A stretch of DNA of 41,639 bases from assembly GCF_001515305.1 (NCBI RefSeq), contig NZ_LNQV01000037.1:1-41639 (forward strand). Reading direction: 5' to 3'. Positions 24,943 through 34,338 of the stretch are shown piece by piece; the stretch's first letter is position 1; each line of letters opens with the position of its first letter. The notes below the pieces were generated by a model. It was not told where the DNA came from. It made no database searches and was given only the letters and a program-made list of their open reading frames with translations. Source of the DNA: Aquitalea pelogenes (GTDB lineage: Bacteria > Pseudomonadota > Gammaproteobacteria > Burkholderiales > Chromobacteriaceae). Made by a program: the position numbers and the translations under genes.

Positions 24943-25580
24943 TGAAAATCCTCCTGACGCTGCTTGCCCTGTCCACCATGCTGGCCTGTTCGCCAGCATG
25001 GGCGGGTGCGCAGCGCGAGGAGGCACTGGCTGCCAATGTGGCATCGGCAATGAGCCGTACCATTGCCGATGTCAATGCGCCGCGGCTGGTGTTTGACACC
25101 CCGCAGGAAGGCCAGGCCTGGCTGACCGAGATGTCGCGCCGCCTGCAAAAGCGTATTCCGGACAGCTGGATGCGCGAACACCTGCTCACTGCCATTCAAT
25201 ACGAGGCCACCCGCGCCGGGCTGGACCCGCAAATGGTGCTGGGCCTGATCCAGGTGGAAAGCGGTTTCAACAAATACGCCATTTCCCCTGCCGGTGCCCG
25301 TGGCCTGATGCAGGTGATGCCCTTCTGGGTAAGGCAAATCGGCAACCCGCAGCACAATCTGTTCGAACTCACGCTCAACCTGCGCTATGGCTGCACCATC
25401 CTGCGCCATTATCTGGACATGGAGCGCGGCAATCTCTATCGCGCACTGGGCCGTTACAACGGCAGCCTGGGTCGGCCGGAATATCCCAATCTGGTGATTG
25501 GCGCCTGGAAAAAACAATGGTCCTGGACTGCGCCAGTACCAGTCAAAGTGGCTGGTAGTAACCTGCCTTTAGGTCAGTAG
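24942..25580 (+). CDS. Periplasmic lytic transglycosylase (SLT domain)
   Basis: This 212-residue protein has a signal peptide ([21 protein letters not shown]); the LACS stretch could alternatively be a lipobox (Cys16), so it may be a lipoprotein. The SLT domain covers residues about 85-190, with the catalytic glutamate in GLIQVESGFNKYAISPAGAR, followed by GLMQVMPFWVRQIG and LNLRYGCTILRHYLD, ending in ALGRYNGSLGRPEYPNLV. It cleaves peptidoglycan to 1,6-anhydro-MurNAc products, the kind of fragment that AmpD, encoded 4 kb away, recycles. Start overlaps the proS stop. Its own terminator follows. Confidence 0.92.
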   Translation: MKILLTLLALSTMLACSPAWAGAQREEALAANVASAMSRTIADVNAPRLVFDTPQEGQAWLTEMSRRLQKRIPDSWMREHLLTAIQYEATRAGLDPQMVLGLIQVESGFNKYAISPAGARGLMQVMPFWVRQIGNPQHNLFELTLNLRYGCTILRHYLDMERGNLYRALGRYNGSLGRPEYPNLVIGAWKKQWSWTAPVPVKVAGSNLPLGQ

Positions 25581-25584
25581 ACTT

Positions 25585-25610
25585 TGCACGCAAATAGCGT
25601 GCATTTTTCT
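25585..25610 (+). terminator. Terminator after the lytic transglycosylase gene
   Basis: TGCACGC (25585-25591) and GCGTGCA (25597-25603) enclose AAATA and are followed by TTTTTCTTT. Confidence 0.9.
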
Positions 25611-25634
25611 TTCCTCTTCGCTTGAGGATGTTGC

Positions 25635-26942
25635 ATGTTTTCCCTTCCCCGCACGGCAACCGCTCCGTTTTGTCCCGCTGAAGTACAAGGCAGCATCCGT
25701 ATTGATGCCCGCGCGCCCTGGTGGCAGCGGCTGCGCCGTTTTGCCGGCCCCGGTCTGCTGGTGGCGGTGGGGTATATGGACCCGGGCAACTGGGCGACCG
25801 ATATCGAAGCTGGTTCTCGCTTTGGCTATGGCCTGTTGTGGATTGTGGTGCTGTCCAGCCTGGTGGCCATGGTATTGCAACTGATGGCCGCCCGGCTTGG
25901 TCTGGTCACCGGGCAGGATCTGGCCCAGGCCAGCAGCGCCTATTACGGACCCACCGGCAGGGTGGTGCAGTGGCTGAGCGCAGAAGTGTCGATTATTGCC
26001 TGCGATGTGGCCGAGGTACTGGGCTGCGCCCTGGCATTCAAATTGTTGTTTGGTATCCCGCTGGCCTGGGGGGTGGTACTGACGGCATTTGATACCGTCA
26101 TCGTGCTGGGCATGAAGGGCAAGGGTTTCCGGCAGATCGAGGCCGTGGTGCTGGGGTTGATTGCTACCATCGCACTGTGTTTTGCCATCCAGGTGTTCAT
26201 GGTGGGGCCGGATTGGCCGGCAGTAGCGCGCGGCTTGTTGCCTTCGAATCCGGGAGGTGATTTGCACCAGGCCGTGGTATTGGGCCTGGGCATTGTCGGT
26301 GCCACCATCATGCCGCACAACCTGTACCTGCACTCCTCGGTGGTGCAAACCCGCAAGGTGGAAAGCGGCAACCACAGCCTGCGCGATACGCTGGCGCTGT
26401 GCCGGGTGGACACGGTGGTGTCGCTGCTGCTGGCCATGCTGGTGAACGGGGCCATTCTGGTGCTGGCGGGCAGCGCCTTCCATGCGGTGGGCCAGCCGGT
26501 GGTGGACGATATCGAACAGGCTTACCGCTTGATTACCCCGCTGGCTGGCGGTGCGGCGGCCTTGCTGTTTGGTCTGGCCTTGCTGGCGTCCGGGCAAAGC
26601 TCCACGCTGACCGGCACGGTGGCCGGACAGGTGATCATGGACGGTTTCCTGCACATCCGCATTCCATGTTATCAACGTCGGCTGATTACCCGTGGTCTGG
26701 CCTTGCTGCCTGCCTTGCTCGGTGTATTGCTGCTGGGCGAGGGTGCGGTGGGACGCATGCTGGTGTGGAGCCAGGTGGTACTCAGCCTGCAATTGCCACT
26801 GGCGATGTGGCCCTTGTTGCGTTTGACCTCCAGCCGGCAGCACATGGGGGCGTTTGCCTTGTCTCCGCGGATGCAGACGGTGGGCTGGTTGTTGTTCACG
26901 CTGATCTGCGGCGCCAATCTGCTGCTGATCATCGGTCTGTAA
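25635..26942 (+). CDS. mntH: Nramp-family divalent metal transporter (MntH type)
   Basis: This 435-residue membrane protein imports manganese or iron with protons. The metal-binding DPGNWATDIEAGSRFGYGLL in helix 1 and IVGATIMPHNLYLHSSVVQ in helix 6 are both intact. About eleven hydrophobic segments are visible. It begins with a soluble stretch of 35 residues. GAGGATGTTGC precedes the ATG; no MntR or Fur site is obvious. A bidirectional terminator separates it from a convergent MarR gene. Metal preference is inferred from the family. Confidence 0.94.
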   Translation: MFSLPRTATAPFCPAEVQGSIRIDARAPWWQRLRRFAGPGLLVAVGYMDPGNWATDIEAGSRFGYGLLWIVVLSSLVAMVLQLMAARLGLVTGQDLAQASSAYYGPTGRVVQWLSAEVSIIACDVAEVLGCALAFKLLFGIPLAWGVVLTAFDTVIVLGMKGKGFRQIEAVVLGLIATIALCFAIQVFMVGPDWPAVARGLLPSNPGGDLHQAVVLGLGIVGATIMPHNLYLHSSVVQTRKVESGNHSLRDTLALCRVDTVVSLLLAMLVNGAILVLAGSAFHAVGQPVVDDIEQAYRLITPLAGGAAALLFGLALLASGQSSTLTGTVAGQVIMDGFLHIRIPCYQRRLITRGLALLPALLGVLLLGEGAVGRMLVWSQVVLSLQLPLAMWPLLRLTSSRQHMGAFALSPRMQTVGWLLFTLICGANLLLIIGL

Positions 26943-26944
26943 GC

Positions 26945-26979
26945 AATCAAAAAGCGCCTGATGGCGGCTTTTTGATTGA
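26945..26979. terminator. Bidirectional terminator between mntH and the MarR gene
   Basis: CAATCAAAAAGC (26945-26956) pairs perfectly with GCTTTTTGATTG (26968-26979), with an inner GCC/GGC. Confidence 0.9.
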
Positions 26980-26992
26980 GTGGGCGTGGTGT

Positions 26993-27490
26993 TCAGTCTT
27001 CCTGCGTTTGCAGCAGTTTCTTCAACAGGCCGGCCAGCTGTACTTTTTCGGCCTCATCCAGGTTTTCCATCAGTTCGGCCTCGGCAGCCAGATGGTTGAC
27101 CACGGCTTCTTCGATCACGGCAAAGCCCTTGGCGCTCAGGGTGACAATCACGCCGCGGCGGTCTTCAGGGTCGGGCGAGCGGGTGACCAGGCCAGCTTCT
27201 TCCAGGCGGTTGATACGGTTGGTCAGCGCGCCGGAGGAAATCAGCACCATGCCTTGCAGCTGATTGGGCGACAGCTGGTAGGGCTCGCCACGGCGGCGCA
27301 AGGCGGCCAGCACGTCAAATTCACCGACATTCAGGTTGTAGCGGGCCAGATCCTGCAGGACACGGCGGGTAATGAAATACTCCATCCGCACGATGCGGCC
27401 AATCACGTGGGTGGACGAAGCGTCCAGTTCGGGGCGTACTTCATTCCAGAGGGCGACGATGCGGTCGATCTGATCAGGCTGTTGATGCAT
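26993..27490 (-). CDS. MarR-family transcriptional regulator
   Basis: This 165-residue protein starts MHQQPDQIDRIVALWNEVRP and has the winged helix of MarR regulators (LNVGEFDVLAALRRRGEPYQ, LSPNQLQGMVLISSGALTNR, INRLEEAGLVTRSPDPEDRR, GVIVTLSAKGFAVIEEAV). Such dimers usually repress transport, detoxification or catabolic genes and respond to small ligands. The start at 27490 fits the usual short N-terminus. No divergent target gene adjoins it, so its regulon is unclear. The 226-bp stretch upstream contains a long imperfect hairpin (about 27634-27667) and nothing else. Confidence 0.92.
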   Translation of the reverse strand: MHQQPDQIDRIVALWNEVRPELDASSTHVIGRIVRMEYFITRRVLQDLARYNLNVGEFDVLAALRRRGEPYQLSPNQLQGMVLISSGALTNRINRLEEAGLVTRSPDPEDRRGVIVTLSAKGFAVIEEAVVNHLAAEAELMENLDEAEKVQLAGLLKKLLQTQED

Positions 27491-27716
27491 TCTGCGATAT
27501 TCCAGGTAAGGGAGGGGCGTGGCTTTCCGTTCCGGGCGCAAAGCGTATCATGAGTTGTCGGTGAAGTATCTTTTCTTGAAGATATTTGCGGGCGATTGAA
27601 TGGCCTGCTGCAGGGGCTGCCCGGCTGTCATGTCAGGCCAGACGGGCCATTCGCCCGTTCAGCCTGATCGGGTGTCCATCAGCATCCTGTGGGTAAACTT
27701 GCCACAGGCCGGTGAC

Positions 27717-28256
27717 TCAGGCCGCTTGCTTGCCTTTGCCCGGGTGCGGCGCCTTGGGCAAGGTGATCTGGCGGGTGCGGGCCAGCCTGTCGTGCAGGAA
27801 CAGGCGTTCCTTGTCGTAAAAGGCTGCCAGGTAGGGCAGGGCACACCAGGCCAGTGAAATCAGCAGGGCCTCGCGGCCATGGCCCAGATTGCGCGACCAG
27901 GCCAGGTAGGAGATGGCCGGCATGCCGACAAACAGCAACAGGGCGATGACATAACGGAAACCGGCCTGACGCCAGTCAATCAGTTGATTGTCGTCCTGGC
28001 GTACCAGCTTGAGACGCCACGCCTTCATGGCAACGGTCTGTCCGGACTTGACCCAGCTGCTGCCGAAATAACCAAACAGACTGCCGGCCAGGGCCAGCTG
28101 GGTCAGCAGGTCCAGCAGCAGCGAGCGGCCCAGCCAGGCCTGCAGGCCGGTCATCACGGCAGAAACGGTAAGCAACAGGGCGGCAATCAGCAGCAGCTCG
28201 TAAAACTGGCTACACAGTCGGCGGCCAAAACTGGCATCGGGAAACAATGAAGGCAT
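27717..28256 (-). CDS. RDD-family membrane protein
   Basis: This 179-residue protein begins MPSLFPDASFGRRLCSQFYE, where the usual R-D-D pattern is altered, and has three to four hydrophobic segments (LLLIAALLLTVSAVMTGL, LALAGSLFGYFGSSW, VIALLLFVGMPAISYLAW, ALLISLAWCALPYLAAF). The middle GQTVAMKAWRLKLVRQDD and the end ERLFLHDRLARTRQI are characteristic of RDD proteins. Most have no known role; some are thought to transport ions. It is the last gene of the sigma-DUF3619-DUF3106-RDD cluster, 21 bp after the DUF3106 gene. Confidence 0.88.
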   Translation of the reverse strand: MPSLFPDASFGRRLCSQFYELLLIAALLLTVSAVMTGLQAWLGRSLLLDLLTQLALAGSLFGYFGSSWVKSGQTVAMKAWRLKLVRQDDNQLIDWRQAGFRYVIALLLFVGMPAISYLAWSRNLGHGREALLISLAWCALPYLAAFYDKERLFLHDRLARTRQITLPKAPHPGKGKQAA

Positions 28257-28277
28257 GAAATGGAAGCGAGTAGGGGG

Positions 28278-28667
28278 TTAACCGGAAGCTTGTGGTCTGG
28301 ATGCGGCCTGTTTCAGCCGCTGGATGGCTTTTTCCCGCTCGGCCGGTGACAGGCCTTGCAGGGTTTTCCAGTTGTTGCGGATTTGCTGGCGTTGTTCCAG
28401 CGTCAGGTCCGACCAGATCTTCAGCTTGCTTTGCAGCCGCAGTTTACCGGCAGCATCCAGACTGCGGTACTCCGGCACGATGGCCAGCAGGTTTTTCTTT
28501 TTTTCCGGTGCGTAACGGTCCCATTCGCTGGCCAGCGGTGCCATCACGGTTTGTTGTTCGCTATCCAGCTGGTCCCAGCGCGGGTTATTCAGCGGACTGG
28601 CGCTCACCGGCATGGCCAGCAGGCTGCCCAGCAAGACAATTGGCAGGACATGGCGTGGCTTAGTCAT
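28278..28667 (-). CDS. DUF3106-type periplasmic protein
   Basis: This 129-residue protein has a signal peptide (MTKPRHVLPIVLLGSLLAMP, cleavage near VSA) and a helical mature part with repeated tryptophan/leucine patterns: NPRWDQLDSEQQTVMAPLAS, IWSDLTLEQRQQIRNNWKTL, LQGLSPAEREKAIQRLKQA. It looks like the DUF3106 family. The L-T/S-x-E-Q-R style repeats resemble the LTxxQ motif of Spy/CpxP periplasmic chaperones, which is only a resemblance. Its start codon overlaps the end of the DUF3619 gene by 8 bases. Confidence 0.85.
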   Translation of the reverse strand: MTKPRHVLPIVLLGSLLAMPVSASPLNNPRWDQLDSEQQTVMAPLASEWDRYAPEKKKNLLAIVPEYRSLDAAGKLRLQSKLKIWSDLTLEQRQQIRNNWKTLQGLSPAEREKAIQRLKQAASRPQASG

Positions 28668-29046
28668 GGAGATTGCCTGTGAAGTGCGGGTCCATGAACG
28701 CTTCCAGCGGCAGTTCGTGCGACAGGATGGCGGCATCAACGGCTTCTTCTTCCATCAGCAAGCCTTCAGCCAGCCATACGCCGGTGCTGGCTACCATGGC
28801 AAAGCCCAGGGCCAGCGCACTGCGGCGAAGTGCCTGGGTATGGCGCAGCACCCACAAGCCAAGTTGTTCTCCCAGTGATGCTGGCTGGGCAATGCGCTGG
28901 TCAAAGCGCGCCATTGCCTGTTCTCGCGCTTGTTGCAGGCCCTGTCTGATCTTGGGGTCCACGTCCTGCGCGGGATGATTCAGGATACGGTTGACGGAGC
29001 GGGTCAGCTTTTCTTCCCCGCCAAGTGGGTGGTTCGAAGGTTTCAT
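28660..29046 (-). CDS. DUF3619-type single-pass membrane protein, possible anti-sigma factor
   Basis: This 128-residue protein has a soluble N-terminal half (TRSVNRILNHPAQDVDPKIR, QGLQQAREQAMARFDQRIAQ), one membrane helix at about residues 75-95 (LALGFAMVASTGVWLAEGLL), and an acidic C-terminal tail ending LPLEAFMDPHFTGNLHD. It fits DUF3619. The topology, with a cytoplasmic helical part and a periplasmic tail, and its overlap (ATGA) with the sigma factor gene, are what one expects of an anti-sigma factor. That role is inference; no ZAS zinc motif is present. Confidence 0.85.
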   Translation of the reverse strand: MKPSNHPLGGEEKLTRSVNRILNHPAQDVDPKIRQGLQQAREQAMARFDQRIAQPASLGEQLGLWVLRHTQALRRSALALGFAMVASTGVWLAEGLLMEEEAVDAAILSHELPLEAFMDPHFTGNLHD

Positions 29047-29609
29047 AACACCACTCCTTTTTGCTGCAGGATGGCGGCCAGGGTATGCGTGGCGCGCGAA
29101 CAATGGGTTTTGACGCTGCCTTCAGAGCAGCCCATTACCCTGGCCGTCTCGGCAACATCCAGTCCTTCCCAGTAACGCAGCAGAAAGGCCTCGCGTTGAC
29201 GGGTGGGCAGCAGTTGCACCGCGCCGTCAATCAGTTGGGCCACTTCCTTGCGGGCATACCATTTTTCCGGATTGCTGCTGGCCTCATCCGCGGCAATGTT
29301 GAGCGTTTCCAGCGGGTCGGCCGTTTCGTCTTCCTCACGTACCGGCAGCAGGGACGACAGCAAGGTGCCAAAGAAATTCCTGACCTTGGCCCGGCGGAAA
29401 TGATCGCGAATGGTGTTTTGCAGGATGCGCTGGAAGATCAGCGGCAGTTCGGCCGCCGGTGCGTGGGCGTAGCGGTCTGCCAGTTTCATCATGGCGTCCT
29501 GCACGATATCCAGCGCATTTTCGTCGTTGCGAACGGCGTAAAAGGCTTGCTTGAAGGCGCGGCGTTCCACCGACAGCAGAAAGTCGGCCATTTCCTTGCG
29601 GCTTGCCAT
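29043..29609 (-). CDS. ECF-type RNA polymerase sigma factor
   Basis: This 188-residue protein has sigma region 2 (FYAVRNDENALDIVQDAMMK, LPLIFQRILQNTIRDHFRRA) and region 4 (VQLLPTRQREAFLLRYWEGL, DVAETARVMGCSEGSVKTHC) with a 60-residue linker. It begins MASRKEMADFLLSVERRAFK. It heads a tightly overlapping gene set with DUF3619, DUF3106 and RDD genes. ECF factors direct RNA polymerase to a small set of stress promoters. No self-recognised promoter can be picked out by eye upstream; the 225-bp gap shared with the ilv genes would carry both promoters. Confidence 0.93.
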   Translation of the reverse strand: MASRKEMADFLLSVERRAFKQAFYAVRNDENALDIVQDAMMKLADRYAHAPAAELPLIFQRILQNTIRDHFRRAKVRNFFGTLLSSLLPVREEDETADPLETLNIAADEASSNPEKWYARKEVAQLIDGAVQLLPTRQREAFLLRYWEGLDVAETARVMGCSEGSVKTHCSRATHTLAAILQQKGVVL

Positions 29610-29788
29610 GTGAGAAGGGGATTCAGGTTGATGCCAGCCGAAGATAGTAGCAGAGCCGGGCAGGCAAGACCACCCCGGGGATTTCCCTGTTTTTACCGTG
29701 GCTTAGCGCGTTTTTGCACCTGCACAAAAGCCTTGACCATTATTTGAGGGATACGCTAAGGTCTTTCATCACAACGGGATGAAACACA

Positions 29789-29809
29789 AGTCAATTGCCA
29801 AGATTGACT
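29789..29809 (+). other. Dyad in the ilvB leader
   Basis: AGTCAAT (29789-29795) and ATTGACT (29803-29809) are a perfect 7-bp inverted repeat around TGCCAAG, 25 bp before the ilvB start. It could be an RNA hairpin or a protein site. I see no leader peptide with a run of branched-chain codons, so classical attenuation is unlikely. Confidence 0.4.
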
Positions 29810-29834
29810 GCAAGACAAGACAAAGAGGCACAAG

Positions 29835-31601
29835 ATGCAGATATCGGGCGCGGAAATCCTGGTCCGTTGCCTGCAGGAAGAAGGGGTCGAATTTCTGTTC
29901 GGCTACCCCGGCGGCGCAGTTCTGGAAATTTATGATGCCATCTTCCGGCAGGACAAATTCAAGCACGTTCTGGTACGTCATGAGCAGGCTGCCGTGCACG
30001 CGGCTGATGCCTACTCGCGTTCCAGCGACAAGGTGGGCGTTGCACTGGTGACCTCCGGTCCGGGTGCCACCAATGCCGTTACCGGCATTGCCACGGCCTA
30101 TATGGACTCCATTCCGATGGTGGTGATTTCCGGTCAGGTGGCCACTCCGGCCATTGGTCTGGACGCCTTCCAGGAAGTGGACATGGTGGGCATTACCCGC
30201 CCGTGCGTGAAGCACAACTTCCTGGTCAAGGACATCAACGACCTGGCAGCCACCATCAAGAAAGCCTTTTACATTGCCAAGAGCGGCCGTCCCGGCCCCG
30301 TGGTAGTGGATATTCCCAAGGATGTCACCCAGCAAAGTGCCGAATTCCACTACCCGGAAAACGTGCACATCCGTTCCTATGTGCCTGCCACCCGCGGCCA
30401 TCCGGGACAGATCAAGAAGGCCATCAACCTTCTGCTGGAAGCCAAGCGTCCGTACATTTATGTCGGTGGCGGTGCCGTACAGGGCAATGCCGCGGCCGAA
30501 GTCACCGAGCTGGTGAAGTCGCTGGGCCTGCCGTGTACCAACACCCTGATGGGCCTGGGTGCCTATCCGGGTTCCGATCCGCAATTCCTCGGCATGCTGG
30601 GTATGCACGGTACTTACGAAGCCAATATGGCGATGCAGTACTGTGACGTGCTGATTGCCATCGGTGCGCGCTTTGACGACCGCGTGATCAGCGTGCCTTC
30701 GCACTTCCTGTCGCAGCCGAAGAAGATCATCCACATCGATGTGGACCCGTCTTCCATTTCCAAGCGCGTGAAGGTGGACGTACCCATCGTGGGCGACGTC
30801 AAGCACGTGCTGCGTGAAATGCTGGACATCCTGCGTCAGTCCGGTCAGAAGCCGGATGCCGGCCATCTGGCTGGCTGGTGGAAGCAGATCGAAGAATGGC
30901 GTGGCCACAACTGTCTGCTGTACACCCCGTCCACCGAGCTGATCAAGCCGCAATACGTGGTGGAAAAGCTGTACGAGATCACCGGCGGCAAGGCCATCAT
31001 CGCCTCTGATGTGGGACAACATCAGATGTGGGCCGCGCAGTATTACAAGTTCGATAATCCAAAGCAGTGGCTCAATTCCGGCGGCTTGGGTACCATGGGC
31101 TTCGGTTTGCCGGCAGCCATGGGCGCGCAACTGGCCAATCCGGATGCAACCGTCGCCTGTATCACCGGCGAAGGCTCCATCCAGATGAACATCCAGGAGC
31201 TGTCCACCTGCAAGCAATACCATACCCCGGTCAAGGTGGTGGCGCTGAACAACCGCTACCTGGGCATGGTGCGCCAGTGGCAGGAATTCTTCTACGGAAC
31301 CCGGTACTCCGAGTCCTACATGGACGCGTTGCCGGACTTCGTGAAGGTAGCCGAGGCCTATGGCCACGTTGGCTTCAAGATTGAAAACCCGTCCGATGTG
31401 GAACCGGTGTTGCGCGAGGCGTTTGGCCCTGCGTTGAAGGAGCGCCTGGTATTCCTCGACTTCCGTACTGATCAGTCCGAGAACGTGTTCCCGATGATCC
31501 AGAACGGCAAGGGCCTGGACCAGATGGACTTGCCGCCGCACATGCGCGATGTCCAGCAGCTTCCTTTCGAGAACAACCGTGACTACGGCAATATGTGCTG
31601 A
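29835..31601 (+). CDS. ilvB: Acetolactate synthase, large (catalytic) subunit
   Basis: This 588-residue ThDP enzyme condenses pyruvate (or pyruvate and 2-oxobutyrate) in valine, leucine and isoleucine synthesis. It has MQISGAEILVRCLQEEGVEF, the catalytic glutamate in VRHEQAAVHAADAY, FQEVDMVGITRPCVKHNFLV and the ThDP loop TGEGSIQMNIQELSTC; GEG instead of GDG is usual in betaproteobacteria. The FAD and quinone-like region LNNRYLGMVRQWQEFFYGTR is also intact. The AGAGGCACAAG ribosome binding site precedes the ATG. ilvN follows after 10 bp. Confidence 0.97.
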   Translation: MQISGAEILVRCLQEEGVEFLFGYPGGAVLEIYDAIFRQDKFKHVLVRHEQAAVHAADAYSRSSDKVGVALVTSGPGATNAVTGIATAYMDSIPMVVISGQVATPAIGLDAFQEVDMVGITRPCVKHNFLVKDINDLAATIKKAFYIAKSGRPGPVVVDIPKDVTQQSAEFHYPENVHIRSYVPATRGHPGQIKKAINLLLEAKRPYIYVGGGAVQGNAAAEVTELVKSLGLPCTNTLMGLGAYPGSDPQFLGMLGMHGTYEANMAMQYCDVLIAIGARFDDRVISVPSHFLSQPKKIIHIDVDPSSISKRVKVDVPIVGDVKHVLREMLDILRQSGQKPDAGHLAGWWKQIEEWRGHNCLLYTPSTELIKPQYVVEKLYEITGGKAIIASDVGQHQMWAAQYYKFDNPKQWLNSGGLGTMGFGLPAAMGAQLANPDATVACITGEGSIQMNIQELSTCKQYHTPVKVVALNNRYLGMVRQWQEFFYGTRYSESYMDALPDFVKVAEAYGHVGFKIENPSDVEPVLREAFGPALKERLVFLDFRTDQSENVFPMIQNGKGLDQMDLPPHMRDVQQLPFENNRDYGNMC

Positions 31602-31611
31602 GGCGGACGGT

Positions 31612-32103
31612 ATGAGACATATTCTTTCGATCTTGCTGGAAAACGAAGCGGGCGCACTGTCCCGCGTGGTGGGCCTGTTTTCGGCCCGGGCTTACAACAT
31701 TGACTCTCTGACGGTGTCGACAACCGAGGACGCGACACTGTCACGGATGACGATCGTCACGCATGGTTCTGACGAAGTCATCGAGCAGATCACCAAGCAG
31801 CTCAACAAGCTGATCGAGGTGGTCAAGGTGATAGACCTCAATGAATCCGAGCACATCGAACGCGAGATGATGCTGATCAAGGTGCGCGCTACCGGCAAGG
31901 ACCGGGAAGAAATGAAGCGCATGGCGGATATTTTCCGCGGTCGCATCATCGATGTTACGGAAAAGACATACACCATCGAGCTGACTGGTACGAGCGACAA
32001 GCTGGGGGCCTTTATCGAGGCCATTGACCGCGCAGTGATCCTGGAAACGGTCCGTACTGGCGCATCCGGCATTGGCCGTGGTGAACGGGTTCTGAAAATC
32101 TGA
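31612..32103 (+). CDS. ilvN: Acetolactate synthase, small (regulatory) subunit
   Basis: This 163-residue subunit has an N-terminal ACT domain (MRHILSILLENEAGALSRVV, GLFSARAYNIDSLTVSTTED) that binds valine and a C-terminal domain (MLIKVRATGKDREEMKRMAD, TYTIELTGTSDKLGAFIEAI) that stimulates the large subunit. Length matches the IlvH/IlvN long form. The spacing from ilvB indicates cotranscription. The gene order leads directly to ilvC. Confidence 0.96.
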   Translation: MRHILSILLENEAGALSRVVGLFSARAYNIDSLTVSTTEDATLSRMTIVTHGSDEVIEQITKQLNKLIEVVKVIDLNESEHIEREMMLIKVRATGKDREEMKRMADIFRGRIIDVTEKTYTIELTGTSDKLGAFIEAIDRAVILETVRTGASGIGRGERVLKI

Positions 32104-32151
32104 TATATCTATACATCTGGCGGCGGCCACAGCAGGTGGCCGCCCGGATAA

Positions 32152-33183
<1,032 letters not shown>

Positions 33184-33205
33184 TTTCGAAGTCGGTCAGT
33201 GTGCA

Positions 33206-33231
33206 AAGCCGGGGCAACCCGGCTTTTTTCA
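33206..33231 (+). terminator. Terminator after ilvC
   Basis: AAGCCGGG (33206-33213) pairs with CCCGGCTT (33218-33225) around GCAA, then TTTTTTC. The ilv operon probably ends here, so pssA has its own promoter in the following 180 bp, which I cannot pinpoint. Confidence 0.9.
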
Positions 33232-33411
33232 TTGTCACGGGCCTGCCCGGTATCGGTTCTGGCCCGGTTTTGCTGCTGACAGCGGCTTGGATTAAACTAG
33301 ACGGTTCTGCGCTTCGGCGCCCGATTTATCCAGATCGTCGACGCATTGACTACCGGCTTGTATTCCTGCCGGTTCAGCGCCGTATCGACTGTTTCGCTTA
33401 CGGATAACTTC

Positions 33412-34164
33412 ATGATGCATGACCCCGTTCCGGGCAAGCCATCCCTGCGCCGCCAGGGTATTTACCTGTTGCCCAACTCCTTTACCCTGGCCGCGCTGTT
33501 TGCCGGTTTCTACGCCATCGTGCAGGCGATGAACCAGAACTTCCAGATTGCCGCCGTCGCCATTTTTGTCGCCATGATCCTGGACGGGATGGATGGCCGC
33601 GTTGCCCGGCTGACGCACAGTCAGAGTGCTTTTGGTGCCGAGTTCGACAGCCTGTCGGACATGGTGAGCTTTGGTGTGGCACCGGCACTGGTGGCCTATG
33701 AATGGCTGCTCAAGGACATGGGCAAGCTGGGCTGGATGGTGGCTTTCATCCATTGTGCCGGCGCAGCACTGCGGCTGGCCCGTTTCAACACCATGATAGG
33801 CAGCACTGACAAACGCTGGTTTACCGGCCTGCCCAGCCCGGCTGCAGCGGCGCTGGTGGCTGGCCTGGTGTGGATCTGCCATGCCTATGACTACACCGGC
33901 CTGCCGGGTTTGAAGTGGGTTCTGCTGGGCTTTACCGCCTTTTCCGGCATTACCATGGTGACCAATGTGAAGTTCTGGAGCTTCAAGGAAATCCACCTGC
34001 GCCGTCGCGTACCGTTTGTGATGCTGCTGGCGCTGGTGGTGGCTTTGCTGCTGCTGATGTCCGAGCCGCCGCTGGTGCTGTTCGGCTTCTTTGTCTGCTA
34101 TGCGCTGTCCGGCTATGTGATGGCGGCCTGGCACTGGTGCAAGCCGAAGCCCGTGATGCTTTGA
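33412..34164 (+). CDS. pssA: CDP-diacylglycerol-serine O-phosphatidyltransferase
   Basis: This 250-residue integral membrane protein makes phosphatidylserine, the precursor of phosphatidylethanolamine. The CDP-alcohol phosphotransferase signature D-G-x2-A-R-x8-G-x3-D-x3-D is seen as DGMDGRVARLTHSQSAFGAE followed by FDSLSD. Several membrane helices flank it, and LLPNSFTLAALFAGFYAI is typical of the PssA type. ATG 33412 has GGA 8 nt upstream. Its position between ilvC and leuA is a recurring betaproteobacterial arrangement with no obvious functional link. A terminator follows. Confidence 0.95.
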   Translation: MMHDPVPGKPSLRRQGIYLLPNSFTLAALFAGFYAIVQAMNQNFQIAAVAIFVAMILDGMDGRVARLTHSQSAFGAEFDSLSDMVSFGVAPALVAYEWLLKDMGKLGWMVAFIHCAGAALRLARFNTMIGSTDKRWFTGLPSPAAAALVAGLVWICHAYDYTGLPGLKWVLLGFTAFSGITMVTNVKFWSFKEIHLRRRVPFVMLLALVVALLLLMSEPPLVLFGFFVCYALSGYVMAAWHWCKPKPVML

Positions 34165-34187
34165 AGCTGCTGTTGGCTGTACAGATC

Positions 34188-34220
34188 ACCCCGTTGGCGC
34201 CTGGCGCAACGGGGTTTTTT
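34188..34220 (+). terminator. Terminator after pssA
   Basis: CCCCGTT (34189-34195) pairs with AACGGGG (34208-34214), extended inside by GGCGC repeats, then six T. Confidence 0.9.
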
Positions 34221-34241
34221 ATTGCCCGGCGTGATGTAGGT

Positions 34242-34261
34242 ATTGGACAGAATTGTCCAAT
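34242..34261. promoter_or_regulatory. leuA operator dyad 1
   Basis: ATTGGACA (34242-34249), spacer GAAT, TGTCCAAT (34254-34261): a perfect 8-bp inverted repeat. It lies 229 bp before the leuA start and just beyond the pssA terminator. It shares its half-site with dyad 2, the promoter spacer and codons 2-5 of leuA. A weaker copy of its right side, GAATTGTTC, follows 20 bp later. Confidence 0.75.
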
Positions 34262-34338
34262 TTTTGTCTGAATTGTTCTGATGGCTCAATCCGGGCACTG
34301 ACGGCTTTTGGTGTCTGCGGCAGCCATTTTTTATGAAT

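Noticed and set aside
23212-25050. A 612-codon frame antisense to proS
   Set aside because: Shadow of proS codon bias; no start signal and no recognisable domain.
31165-31215. GEG instead of GDG in the ThDP motif of acetolactate synthase
   Set aside because: As I recall, betaproteobacterial IlvB/IlvI proteins commonly have TGEGSIQM, so it is not a defect.
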